Shown one piece after another: positions 1 through 11,942 of a stretch of 27,603 nt of DNA; within the stretch, counting starts at the first letter, position 1; the number at the start of each line of letters is the position of its first letter. Below the pieces are notes generated by a model. The model ran no database searches and had not been told where the DNA came from. It saw only the letters and a program-made list of their open reading frames with translations. Origin of the DNA: Thoreauomyces humboldtii (Eukaryota > Chytridiomycota > Chytridiomycetes > Spizellomycetales > Powellomycetaceae); contig JADGJA010000252.1 in the NCBI GenBank assembly GCA_027596035.1, positions 1 through 27,603 of the forward strand, in the 5' to 3' direction. Made by a program: the position numbers and the translations under genes.

Positions 1-2
1 GA

Positions 3-2420
<2,418 letters not shown>

Positions 2421-2500
2421 AAGCTTACGTTTCATTTCTATTGCTCAATCCGATCGTTTGTTGGAGTGCCTGTGTTCAAGTGTGTTGCTTCCCGTTTGTG

Positions 2501-2553
2501 GCTACAAAAAAAAAGTGTTTTTTTTCGATAGCCAGCGGCAAAGATTGCCGCTG
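2501..2553. repeat. Two adjacent inverted repeats (hairpins) between CDC5 and the hydrolase gene
   Basis: First element: A9 at 2506-2514, spacer GTG, T8 at 2518-2525, flanked by GCTA and TAGC. Second element: perfect 9-bp arms 2533-2541 and 2545-2553 with a 3-nt loop. They lie 80-130 bp after the CDC5 stop and about 100 bp before the next ATG. They could form structure in the CDC5 3' UTR. No function is shown by the sequence alone. Confidence 0.7.
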
Positions 2554-2584
2554 CTACGACTTGCCCACTCCTCCACCCCGTTGA

Positions 2585-2590
2585 TATAAA
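2585..2590 (+). promoter_or_regulatory. TATA box of the beta-lactamase-like gene
   Basis: TATAAA about 60 bp upstream of the chosen ATG at 2649, at a distance usual for a fungal TATA promoter with a short leader. Confidence 0.5.
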
Positions 2591-2648
2591 GGGAGGAGGG
2601 GTGGCAAGCTTGCCTCTCACTCACCATATCCAACCCTTTTCCCACCCA

Positions 2649-4301
2649 ATGATGACCGGCGACGCAACACCCGACCCTATATCAGATGCCTTCGCGGACC
2701 TTGACCTCGCATTCAAGGAGCAAGGCGCCTCGATCGCCGTTATTCACAATTCTCAAGTTCGGTACCACTGCATGGGCAACAGGTCGCAGGACCCGAACGA
2801 CCCGGTCACGCCGCAGACACTCTTCGGAATCGGCTCCCTCTCCAAAGCCTTCACCTCCTTCTGCGTGGCCAAGTTGGTCGGTCGAGGGAGGATCGATTGG
2901 GAGGCTCCCCTGTCGACGCAGGGAGACTTCGGCGTCGCGTTCTCGGATCCCGTCGTGACGGACAGGTGCACGTTGGTGGACCTTCTGTGTCATCGATCGG
3001 GATTGGCAGAAGACGAGGAGGCCATCCCGCTGTATCCTGGAAACGACTATCTCGTCAGGCTGCCGCACATCCCGTTGGGCAGGCCCTTCCGGACTGAGTT
3101 CCAATACAACAATACCACCTACACCGTGGCGGGAAACGTCGCTGCAAAGGTCTCGGAAGTCGCGTCCCGGTCGTACGCCGACATGGTGCAGGAGGAGATT
3201 CTCGATCCGCTCCACATGGGTTCGACGTTCACCACCCAGAAGCGGTTCCTGGCTGCACTGAAGGACACTAGAAGGCCCCTCGACGTGGCGCTTCCGTCCG
3301 AGGACGGGGAGACACTGCCCATCGAGAGCAACATCTGGTGCGATGCCATCGCCCCCGCCGCCAGCATCGTATCCAATGCGGAGGACATGATAAAGTGGGC
3401 GAGAGAGCTTCTGTCGTGTGCTACGCAAAAGAAGGAGGGAAACTCGGTGTCGAAGAAGGATCTGCTGGAAGAGGCACAGACGAAGATGCTTTTTCGAGGT
3501 CACATGGCGACGGACTGGCGGATGTTTGCCAAGTATCCGGAATTTGGTGACACGCAGTGTGAGTTTTGTCGTCGCTCTTGCTCTCGAGAGAGGTTCATCG
3601 CCTGACCCTTTCTCCCCTTTCTCTCCCTGGCAGACGGTCTCGGCTGGATGACGACCACCTACCGAGGCAGACGATGCCTCGTCCATCTCGGAGGCACGAC
3701 GGCGTTCAACAGCTCGATCTGGCTCTTCCCAGAGGACGACCTAGCCGTGGTATCGCTGTCCAACGAGATGGCGGGATGGACCACCAACATCGCCGGACCC
3801 GTCGTAGCCGACCGGATCCTGTTCCCAACCGCACCCGTCACGCCGTCGTACCCAGATCGCGTCCACGAGTGGGCCGAGGCGAGACGCAAGCGCAAGGAAG
3901 ATGCCGGCGCTGCTGAGCCATCTCACGGGAAGAAAGCCACGGTCGATTCAGCGAACGACACGGTCAGGTACACTCATCGAGGATTCGGAACCGTGTGCGT
4001 GACGAGTTCCACGCTCGTGCTCCAGAATCCCGGTCTCGATGAGTTGAGGTGGACATTGTGCGAGAAGTTACCATCAACATCGACATCGCCATTGTCCAGC
4101 GAACAGGCACTGACGACATCGTTCATAGCGGTGCAGGAACGACCAGCACCGTATTCCGAGGGACTTCACGAGATGGAGGTCAGGTTCGAGGATCGGGAAG
4201 GTGGAGGCAGGACGCTTTCTTTTGAGGTACCAGGAGTTCCTGGGTGGACGGATTTCGTGATGGAAGAGAAGAAGGCTACGGCTGTTTCTGCCGTTCTTTG
4301 A
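2649..4301 (+). CDS. Beta-lactamase-like (class C / penicillin-binding type) serine hydrolase
   Basis: Exons 2649-3558 and 3634-4301 joined through a 75-nt intron (GTGAGT...CAG), 525 aa. The split codon restores Y-G-L-G-W. The start is one of two consecutive ATGs at 2649 and 2652; the open frame further upstream has no ATG. All three catalytic signatures of the serine beta-lactamase/transpeptidase fold are present: SxxK as S63-L-S-K66, YxN as Y153-N-N155, and the third motif as H321-L-G323. The LLCHRSGL stretch matches the family's LLTHTSGL motif. The C-terminal part beyond about residue 400 looks like the extra small beta domain seen in fungal members. Eukaryotic relatives include LACTB-like and fungal hydrolases acting on esters, lactones or D-amino-acid peptides; the substrate cannot be read here. 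No signal peptide is evident, so it is probably cytosolic. Confidence 0.9.
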
Positions 4302-4391
4302 ATATTGAAAAGCTGTTTGCCTCGTTACGACTCTTTAACGCCGTTGAAAAGGGCCTGAAGGATCGATAATTGAGAATCGACGGAAAATATA

Positions 4392-4397
4392 TTTATT
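4392..4397 (-). terminator. Poly(A) signal AATAAA of the MPE1-like gene
   Basis: AATAAA on the minus strand, about 65 nt after the TGA of the MPE1-like gene. The convergent hydrolase gene ends at 4301, so the two 3' UTRs meet or overlap here. Confidence 0.6.
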
Positions 4398-4461
4398 CAA
4401 TTCAGAAAAATGCATCAGAAAAGAGGTGAGGCTCTCGGTGAGAGCGAGATACTGAGCACGC

Positions 4462-7400
4462 TCAGTCGCGCCTGGCATACTTGGAAGCCATATCAGCAGC
4501 ATTGCCGTCATCGTGCAACCGTTTGTTCGCCCCTGCGAGGTCGTGTCTCGGGCCGGGCACATAGCCAGCAGGACCCCGTGGATCAGGGTATCCGTGCGGA
4601 GGACTATGAAGAGGTACGTCAATCTTCAGAATTGGACAAAGAAGGGAATGTTGTCTCAGCTGGACTTACTAGCCATGTCTGGGAGGAGCCCCTCGACCCC
4701 CTTCGTAATAGTACGGGTCCTGCATCCCGCGCGATGGGGGGTACCCGTGCGGCAGGGGTCTCTGCTGGTGAGGTAGCATGCCCATAGGTGGGCCTTCCCG
4801 GTAATGTGGAGGATATTGATGATGAGAAGGGTACTGCTGACGATGCATCTGGGGATGTACTGGCATGCCGTAACGAGGGTCATACCCTTGACCATACGGC
4901 GGGGCCATGTGCTGAGGAACTGGATAGCCGGGACCCGGCCCTCCTTCGGGGTAAGCCGAAGGGTAACGATGGTACTCTGGAGGCGGGTGCGCTTGCGGTG
5001 GATACCTGGCCGGGCCTGCGCCTCCTGCCACAGTTCCGTCGACGACACCAGTGACATCGCTGTCTGAAGGCCGTCGCGCCGCCACAGGTTCCACGGGACG
5101 CTATATGGAGGAATGAACAGGGAAGTCAGCAAATCCTCGTTCCTCGCTTACTAAAATGACAAAATATGTACGCATACCTTGTCCGTGATGCGAGTGATAA
5201 CACCTGGTTTGGGTGCGGGTGGAACAACCGGGGCGCGCTGAATAACCACGGGATTGTTTGATTGTATCGGGGGAGTAGGAGTGATGACTTTGAACGGCTT
5301 GGCATCTGCAGGACGCCGATTTAGAGCTGGAATGTTGGGAAGCGGGATTGGTACCCCGTTCGACGAGGTGGAAGCGGATGCGGTTGCTGCTGCTGGTGGA
5401 ATGGGACTCGCCGTTCTTTGGATAGCCGTTATGGCGTTCGGGAGAGCTACGCTTTGAGGAGCGGGGGATCCATTCGACCCTAGCGTTTTGCCAGCTATGT
5501 ACTCTCGGATATGAGCGTCAACACGCTGTCGAAGAGCCTTGTCGGCAATAAGATCGTCGGGAGACTGGTCTGCTGAACATTTGGGGCAGTGTAATCGTTG
5601 ATCCGGATCGTCGTTGTCGAGCAAGTGAGTTCGTATACCTAACATCGAGTTTTAAAGAATCAGAGGGGGCCAACCTATATACACATGCCTCAACCGAAGC
5701 TCGCTTACATTCATCACAAAATTTGGTGCGGCAACACGAAGTCAATACAGCATCTCGAAGGAGTTTCTTGCAAAGAAAACAGGCCAAATCTTCCGGTACT
5801 GAAGCCATCTCATAAACGTCCCCGGCGCCTAGGTAATTTTTGTTCTGAGCCACGACAACACCCCATGCTTGGCTGTACAGTTATGACTCGTAAGTTGCCG
5901 TCTACTAATAACACTCCTGCGAAGGACTTACTCGTTAGGTTGAGCAATGACTAGCTCGCCGCTTTGCGTGACCATAACCCCGCCTCCAGCGGCATGTTTA
6001 TCATCCACGGGTTTTAGAAAGATTTTGGGGATACCGGTTGTGCGCTTCAGCTTTGGTCTATCAAACTGCTCGTTGCCGATTGTGGGACAGGTGTTGATGA
6101 AATGCCCTGAGGACGTCGGTACAGTAATAGTCAGACCTCCCCTCGCATAAGACGAGAAGACCGCTCGCAACTCCAGAGCTACGCCTCGCGCACCTTTCTG
6201 ACCACACCGATAACAAATGTACCCAGGCGGGGGCGGTCGCGAGGAAAACTCGCGCTGCTGCCAGCCACCTCCTCCCTGCGCTGCCCCACCCTCGCCTCCA
6301 GCCCCACCGGCTGCATTCCGATCCCCTCCGGCTGGATGTCCGCCCCCTCGCCCTCCTCGTCCGGCATTATAATACTGCCGTGGGATTGGCTTTTGTCTAT
6401 TCGGGCAAAACAGCGTCAGCTAAGCTAAGCTACTCGCAAATGTCATCAGTGGTGAGAGACTATCCAACTTACTGAGCCATGCGATCCTGCGCTTCCGCCC
6501 ATTGGTCTGTCTGCATCTTGAACATGTTGGCGATTCGCTCTTCCTCTGTTTCGCCGGTTATTTCGCTGCTCGGTGCGTCAGGCCCTGCGTCCGCCTTTGG
6601 CCTGCGATCGAGAAAGGTGCCGTCAGAAAGATGTAAGAGAACGGCGGTGTCTCGGGCAGTGTTGACGACATACTGCGGAGCGCGGTTGTTCAGAGTGTGA
6701 TGTTTGGGGCCGGCACCAGGGGGCCCGGGTGCAACACGGGCTCTAGACCCTCCCAGCATCGCACCCGTTGGCATCGAAGTCGTCAGATATCTCTGCGCGG
6801 TGCCCTTCCCAGGTTTGGAAGCTGGATGACGCGACACGAGAACCGATGTGTTACGCGGGATCTGAGACATATCATCCTTGTATTCTGAAGCCACGAACAG
6901 AAGATAGAAGGTATGACGAAAGGAGAACCAGGGACAAAAAAAAGAGACAGGGAAACATTCATGAGTCGATCCGAGCTGAACGATCGTAGAATACATGTTC
7001 ACTCAGCTCCGCGCAACAAAACAAAAAAATAGCTCGCAAGTCCCGCCTTAGGTCCGGAACTCTCCCAACGGATCCATGTCCTCCACCGCGCGACAAACCC
7101 GAGCCAGCGAGCCCTGCGCATCTGCAACGCGAACGGCGTCATCCATCTCCTCGTGATTCCATTCCAGCGAACTCCCGCTAAAACATTGCTTCCCGGCAAG
7201 AGCGTGAGGGGGTCTTGTGCAGCGGCCATAGTGCCGGATGCGACCTTGACGTATGCCCATGTGCCAGGTATAAGATGACAAGAGAATCGCTGGGCCCGTA
7301 ATGCCCACGCCTCGAAGATCTCTTTTGTCGCATAGCGGGCTGGTGAATATCGCTGAACGAAAGCTCGGGAACCGCAAGAGGACACAGGCCACTGGGGAAA

Positions 7401-7614
7401 CGATATAACGACGGACACCGGACGGATTTGGAACAAACTACCCACCATCGTTTGTCTGGGCATGATAGACGGCGAGGTCAAAGTCTGTGCCCTTGCCGAG
7501 CTTCTTTGCCACGAGAATCTCGCGCTTGAGGTCAAAGACAGAGATGTTGGTGCCGTCAAAGGTGCAAGTGTCATAATCTTTCGCCGACTTGAACTTGTAG
7601 AACACAACCGACAT
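4462..7614 (-). CDS. MPE1: MPE1/RBBP6-like cleavage and polyadenylation factor (DWNN, zinc knuckle, RING-like)
   Basis: Subunit of the pre-mRNA 3'-end cleavage and polyadenylation machinery, nuclear. Exons, 5' to 3': 7614-7446, 6884-6473, 6396-6194, 6106-5932, 5872-5709, 5638-5178, 5100-4670, 4603-4462; all phases fit, 718 aa. The N-terminal ubiquitin-like DWNN domain starts MSVVFYKFKSAKDYD and is split by intron 1 before E-Y-K-D-D. A Gly-rich linker leads to a CX2CX4HX4C zinc knuckle (C255-C268). A RING/U-box-like domain follows, with C351/C354, C372/C375 and C392/C395. The tail (about 520-718) is rich in Pro, Tyr, Gly and His. The apparent stop at 4669-4671 is intronic: TA|GTAAGT is a good donor, and splicing to 4603 continues the same low-complexity tail to TGA at 4462. 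Introns are 59-87 nt except intron 1 (561 nt). Confidence 0.9.
6885..7445 (-). other. Unusually long first intron (561 nt) of the MPE1-like gene
   Basis: GTGGGT...TTCAG intron inside the DWNN domain. The flanking codons join as T-N-D|E-Y-K-D-D, so nothing essential is missing between the exons. Two minus-strand frames stay open through much of it; one ends with a plausible amphipathic tail at about 7048. I do not recognise either product and do not annotate a nested gene. Confidence 0.7.
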
Positions 7615-7879
7615 CTCCTCAGCGTTGCTCGCCCGGCAAACTTGAGATATACAGTATCGAGAGGGTGCTCTTCCGCAACGGGTGTGGGGGGTGTCGGTAT
7701 GGGTGAGCGGTGAGTGGTCGGAAGGGACGGAACTGGAACCGTCGCTCCTTCGTGGAGGCAAAGACACGGGGGCGGGGCGCGCTGTGGCTGTGCTTGTCCA
7801 TGTCGGACACTTTTCCATCCATTCATTCCCCGATCCCCCGTTTTGAAGCGATTCCCACTCGCATAAAACCTCTCGCACC
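7615..7879. promoter_or_regulatory. Divergent promoter between MPE1-like and TMEM14-like genes
   Basis: 265 bp separate the two start codons, so both promoters must share or overlap this region. No convincing TATA box; CATAAAA at 7862-7868 is too close to the TMEM14-like ATG to be one. Confidence 0.55.
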
Positions 7880-8336
7880 ATGTCGCACCATCCGGCTTTC
7901 ACCTTCGGCGCCCTTTGTAAATTTCATGCGATGTTTTCTCATGCGCTGCCAGAGGTCGAGAAGAACTGATACCTCTTTTCGCAATAAGGCGCTACCGGGG
8001 GCGTGTTCGGATATGCCAAGTCACGATCGCGTCCATCCCTCATTGCGGGTCTGATCTTTGGCACTGCTTATGTCGCTTCCGGGTATCAACCTCGCTTCTT
8101 TCATCGATGTTTGAAGCCAAGATTAGGGGCTCAAATTCCTATTCAGTTACCTGATTCAGAACAACGCGGACTACGGTCTTGAGCTTGCTACTGCGACTTC
8201 CGTCCTTTTGTCCGGCGCCATGATCCCACGGGCAATCAGGACGAGGAAGCCCGTCCCGATGATGTTGGCCGTGCTGGGTAGTCTCGGAGCCGCTTTCTAT
8301 GGAAAGAAGACATGGGAGGGAGTGTATGGCGTCTAG
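7880..8336 (+). CDS. TMEM14 (UPF0136) family small membrane protein
   Basis: Exons 7880-7916, 7989-8082 and 8147-8336, introns 72 and 64 nt, 106 aa; no single frame shows it. The protein starts MSHHPAFTFGALCATGGVFG and carries the family's glycine-rich transmembrane helices: the PSLIAG block, the ASGYLIQNNADYGLELA block, then LLSGAMIPRAIRTRKPVPMM and a last hydrophobic segment LAVLGSLGAAFYGKK. Length and motif order match TMEM14, whose members sit in the mitochondrial inner membrane or other organelle membranes; human TMEM14C is needed for haem synthesis. The join at 7916/7989 makes a TGC Cys codon and the second join makes GGT. It is divergent to the MPE1-like gene. Confidence 0.88.
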
Positions 8337-8482
8337 CTGTGGACCATCAGTGCTGTTACACTGTAGGCATCTACCAGTTCCAATAATAGCCCGACGTGTC
8401 CTTCAACCCGACTGGTCCGATTTCAAACAATGGATCGGCGATCAGGGCATGGATCGGAGAGAGGCGGAAGGGCGTTAAACAC

Positions 8483-8490
8483 TTTAAATA
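8483..8490 (+). promoter_or_regulatory. TATA-like element upstream of the glutathione transferase gene
   Basis: TTTAAATA about 125 bp before the ATG at 8612. Plausible by position and composition only. Confidence 0.35.
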
Positions 8491-8611
8491 GGATAAACGT
8501 CCAGATCATCGCTCAATCCTATCCATAAACAGTGGACATATCGGACTAGATAAGACTGTGCGGTGAGGGTCTTCATCGCCATTACAAGAAACTATCTATT
8601 CGAAAACAAAC

Positions 8612-9316
8612 ATGGTCTCGACATCAACGCCATCGCCAAATCCCTCAACTCCTATCATCATCCACCACCTCAACGACTCCCGGTCACAACGTATCATTTT
8701 CCTGCTCGAAGAGCTCAACCTCAACTATGAGGTCACGAAATATGCGCGGGGTGCCGACCAACGGGCGCCGAAGGAACTGGAAAAGTGTCACTCCCTCGGC
8801 AAAGCCCCGGTCCTACAAGACGGACGACACCTCCTGGCAGAGTCCGGTTGCATCGTCGAGTACCTCGTCGACACGTACGGTCATGACACGCTGAAGCCGG
8901 CTCGCGGAACGGACGAGGCGATCCTGTACTCGCAGTGGATGCACTTTGCGGAAGGCTCGCTCATGCCACCGCTCCTCATCTCCCTCGTCTTTGGGTTTGT
9001 CGTCAAACAAGTCCCTATTCTCATCCGCGGACTAGTGAAAGCCATCTCCGGTGGGGTTCATGCCAAGCTCATTGACCCGGACCTCAAGCATCTCACCGAG
9101 TATGTCGAGCGCAACCTCGAATTGCACCAGTTCATGGCAGGCTCACAGTTCTCCGCTGCCGACGTCATGATGACATTTCCATTGGAGGCATTGATGAAGA
9201 CTCACGCGGCCGCGTTCGTCGGACCGCACACCAAGGAGTGGCTGAAGCGCATGCATGCCCGGCCAGCTTATGTTCGGGCTCTAGAGAGAGGTGGAGAGTA
9301 CAAATACGTCAAGTAA
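8612..9316 (+). CDS. Glutathione S-transferase, GTT1-like
   Basis: Single exon, 234 aa. Conjugates glutathione to electrophiles or reduces peroxides. The N-terminal thioredoxin-like domain (about 14-95) begins IIIHHLNDSRSQRIIFLLEE and includes the cis-Pro loop K-A-P-V-L and the glutathione-contacting L-A-E-S-G-C-I-V-E-Y-L. The C-terminal helical domain holds AEGSLMPPLL and the N-capping-type motif SAADVMMTFPLE, both close to the layout of yeast Gtt1, a membrane-associated enzyme. A hydrophobic stretch near residues 126-140 could support membrane association. Context gives no hint of a specific pathway. Confidence 0.93.
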   Translation: MVSTSTPSPNPSTPIIIHHLNDSRSQRIIFLLEELNLNYEVTKYARGADQRAPKELEKCHSLGKAPVLQDGRHLLAESGCIVEYLVDTYGHDTLKPARGTDEAILYSQWMHFAEGSLMPPLLISLVFGFVVKQVPILIRGLVKAISGGVHAKLIDPDLKHLTEYVERNLELHQFMAGSQFSAADVMMTFPLEALMKTHAAAFVGPHTKEWLKRMHARPAYVRALERGGEYKYVK

Positions 9317-9527
9317 CTAGTTAGTCATACCCATTATAATAGATTACCATCGTTTATTGTTCCGAATATGGGCCCGCCTTGAATCCAAATATGAGGATGT
9401 TGGCATTGAGCTTCTAAGATGAGTCATGAGCTGTCGAGCCTTTTTCGAAGGAAAAGCTCCGCTCGTTGCGACTTCCTGCTATTGAGGGACGTGAATCCAT
9501 CTTGAACCTTCTCTGCCATGCCGCATG

Positions 9528-9981
9528 TCAAGCCTCATTCCGGAAGTCGGGCTTGACTTCCGTCATGCCACACAGAATGCGCTGCTCCGCCCTCGGTACA
9601 CGCCAACAAGCATCAGCACTTGAGGTTTGAGCACTGCTGGCGTTGCTGAATAGAGCATATGGTGGCGAAGGATCCGGGGACGCTGCTGCCAGGGGTGGAA
9701 GGACAGGCGGAGAGGACAGAGGATGTGTCAAAGGGGCCTGACTGGGGACGAGCCGAGTAGTCACAACGGCTTCAATAGAAACTTGCGGAGTGTCCAAAAG
9801 CTCATGGGCGGTTGGCTCTCTGTTGCATCTGTTTCCAGAACAACGAGCTAGGGACAACTGACTATCGCATGTCTCATCAGAGAGAGCGAGAAACTTCGTC
9901 GACAAAGGGTACAGCAAAGCTCTGGAGAACGATCCCGGTTATTCTCATCGCAACAAAAAGACAGACAAGCACGAGACCCAT
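9528..9981 (-). CDS. Doubtful small secreted or membrane-anchored protein
   Basis: Tentative model with exons 9981-9913 and 9857-9528 and a 55-nt intron (GTACCC...CAG, with CTGAT inside), 132 aa. Exon 1 encodes a signal-peptide-like segment MGLVLVCLFVAMRITGIVL. Exon 2 is open for 110 codons, with Cys residues early and a Pro/Ser-rich middle. I recognise no family. A TATAAA on the same strand at 10234-10229 is rather far away. The open frame could also be noise or the 3' end of a different transcript. Confidence 0.25.
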
Positions 9982-10408
9982 CACAGTCTACATGCCATCG
10001 TCACCAGTGCAGCAACAACAGATGGCGCGTTTTGAACTCCTCTCCGGAAGCAAGACCCAAACCATCGTGGTCATTGCCGGGGTTCTGGCAGAGTGGATAG
10101 AGATGCTCAGGACGAATCAGCGAGAATGGGACATGTTTCACACAAAGATCTTTAGCTCTGGGTCGACCTTGGAAATCGACTGGCGATGACGAGTATGGCT
10201 TCTCTGTGGAAAACGGCAGCCTTTTAGATTTATACAATATCTTGAATATCATATATACGATTCCCTTCCCCGCAGCTCGTGCAGACGTGATTAGGCAAAT
10301 CGAGGGGTCCAAATTGCCCTGTGCCAGTTTGTGAACGCAACGAACATGGCCGGACCATTCGCTGGTATATTTCATAGCTGGGTATTGGCCAACTGAAGGC
10401 AGCTTGAC
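9982..10408. other. Intergenic stretch after the RAD51C-like gene
   Basis: 3' flank of the RAD51C-like gene on the minus strand. A 124-codon minus-strand frame crosses it (10001-10375), but it has no recognisable motif and no good start. Nothing else is supported. Confidence 0.5.
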
Positions 10409-11909
10409 TCAGTATACATCGCCCGCGCTCCCCTGAAGCTCACTGTCGCCGACGTCCTCCTTCTCCTTGCTAGGACAGAATGATTCTGACTGCTGATTTG
10501 TCAGCGGTAACAAAGTCTCGCTCATTCGAGCCACCGCAGCGAGCTCGTGATCCGCAGCCGCCGGGGACACCGGCGTCAACTTGCGAGACTTTGGCTCGTT
10601 GACATCCAAAGTCTGGTTAACCTGCATGGTGTCACGCGAGCCCGCGTTCTGGACACGTCACCATCAACGGTAAGCATAGCTGCGGAGGATGGTAGTGCAT
10701 ATCAACCAGGACGTACGGTTATAACGAACGCGCCTTGTTCCGAAGAAGCTTGCGGCGATCTTATACAGGACGCCATTCTGAAACGAACTCACGAGCGGTC
10801 AGACAGGCGAGTAAGCTCGGAAGAGCTTCGGGGCGCCTACATTGATTCATCTCCGGATTTTTCGAGCAGAATACGAAATCGAGGAGCGGAATCCCATTCT
10901 ATACTGTTGGTGAGAACCGTTTTGGCTTGCACAAAGCGCCTCGAACTATCAATTCAACGTACCCATCATATAATGCACGTCTCGAACATCAACCAGAGGA
11001 GTGCTGAGGACAACCACAGCAATGTTGAACTGAGCAGCAAATCGTAAGAGAGTGTAGGTATGCCTTTCGATTGCCTGAATTTTGTCTTTCCGACGCAGCG
11101 CGGCAGAAAGGTGGTGCGATATGGAGTCGAAAACTATTAACTTGACCTGAAAGGTAGGGTCGCATCAATGCTGATCCAAAGACGCTATATCCGTGGCCTC
11201 CTCCCTTTTTACCTCTGGATGATCTACCAAAAACTGTCGCATCTGCCTCAAAACCATGTGTTGTTCGGCATCGTCGTAAACCCGAATGCAGAAGATGCGA
11301 TCCAGAAACTCGTCAGCTGTAGGACAACCTGCAACGGAGAGCGAGTAAGTCATTTCGTAAACAATGCATCCTAAGCATGATTAACATACATAGACAAGCA
11401 GTGCCTTCTTCATTAAGCTTCTCAATGAGGGCGTCCACCATGTCCCTCACAACATGCGAGTCGAAGTCTCCGCGGGTATCTAATTGCAGTAGAAGTTGCA
11501 TAAGCGTGTAACGCTTACTGCCTATCCCGGTATCACTTCTCACCGATGTAAACTGCCGCACCATGAATGCCACCAGTACTCTCTGGGATTTGGACATTTA
11601 CGCAGAGTTGCATACTATAGGGGCAAGTAGGTGTCAGCATGAGACCTTCAATCGTCATCCTTGATGTACCGACGAGTCTACTGACCCAATATTTACAGCC
11701 CCAATGCCAGACGGGCTCACGAACTCTGTAATGTGCCCAAGAGGCACTCCCCCTTGACGCCCTCGCTCCCGTAGGAGCATATCCAAAACTTTTGATGACG
11801 TAGTAACAGTACGTGTATCTTCTACCTTCCTTTCAGGCAAGTCCATCTTCGACGACGACGGGTCCCATGAGTCCGACAGAGATTCTGCTGGCCCACAAAA
11901 ACAATGCAT
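10409..11909 (-). CDS. RAD51C-like RecA-fold paralogue with degenerate Walker A
   Basis: Homologous-recombination paralogue of RAD51. Exons: 11909-11686, 11614-11544, 11479-11390, 11328-11213, 11146-10963, 10898-10841, 10777-10717, 10648-10409; introns 61-71 nt, phases all fit, 347 aa from the ATG at 11909. Landmarks shared with RAD51C: GGVPLGHITEF, then QLCVNVQIPESTGG, Walker B L-I-V-F-D174, a short E-W motif, MASCIRSPQ and G-S-R-D-T near the end. The Walker A loop reads S-P-S-G-I-G-A-V instead of GxxxxGKT, and the residue after I-D-T is R101 where RAD51-type ATPases have Glu. The donor at 11685 is GTCAGT; using it keeps the exact RAD51C spacing. There is no room for the usual N-terminal helix-hairpin-helix domain. 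The ATG is only 33 bp after the stop of the upstream gene, so this may be the C-terminal part of that protein, entered at 11887. Confidence 0.8.
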
Positions 11910-11942
11910 CAGTGCAGTTTGCGGAGCGAGATCCAAGAATTA

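Noticed and set aside
2682..3686. 334-codon minus-strand open frame opposite the hydrolase gene
   Set aside because: Shadow of the plus-strand gene; no motifs, and the plus strand shows all catalytic signatures.
10547..11047. 166-codon plus-strand frame across the RAD51C-like exons
   Set aside because: It overlaps several minus-strand exons and introns whose joined product matches RAD51C; the plus frame has no motif.
11615..11697. Donor GTAAAT right after S-G-I-G-A in the RAD51C-like gene
   Set aside because: It leaves phase 0, while the next exon needs phase 2, and leads to a quick stop. The GTCAGT donor 12 nt downstream keeps frame and family spacing.
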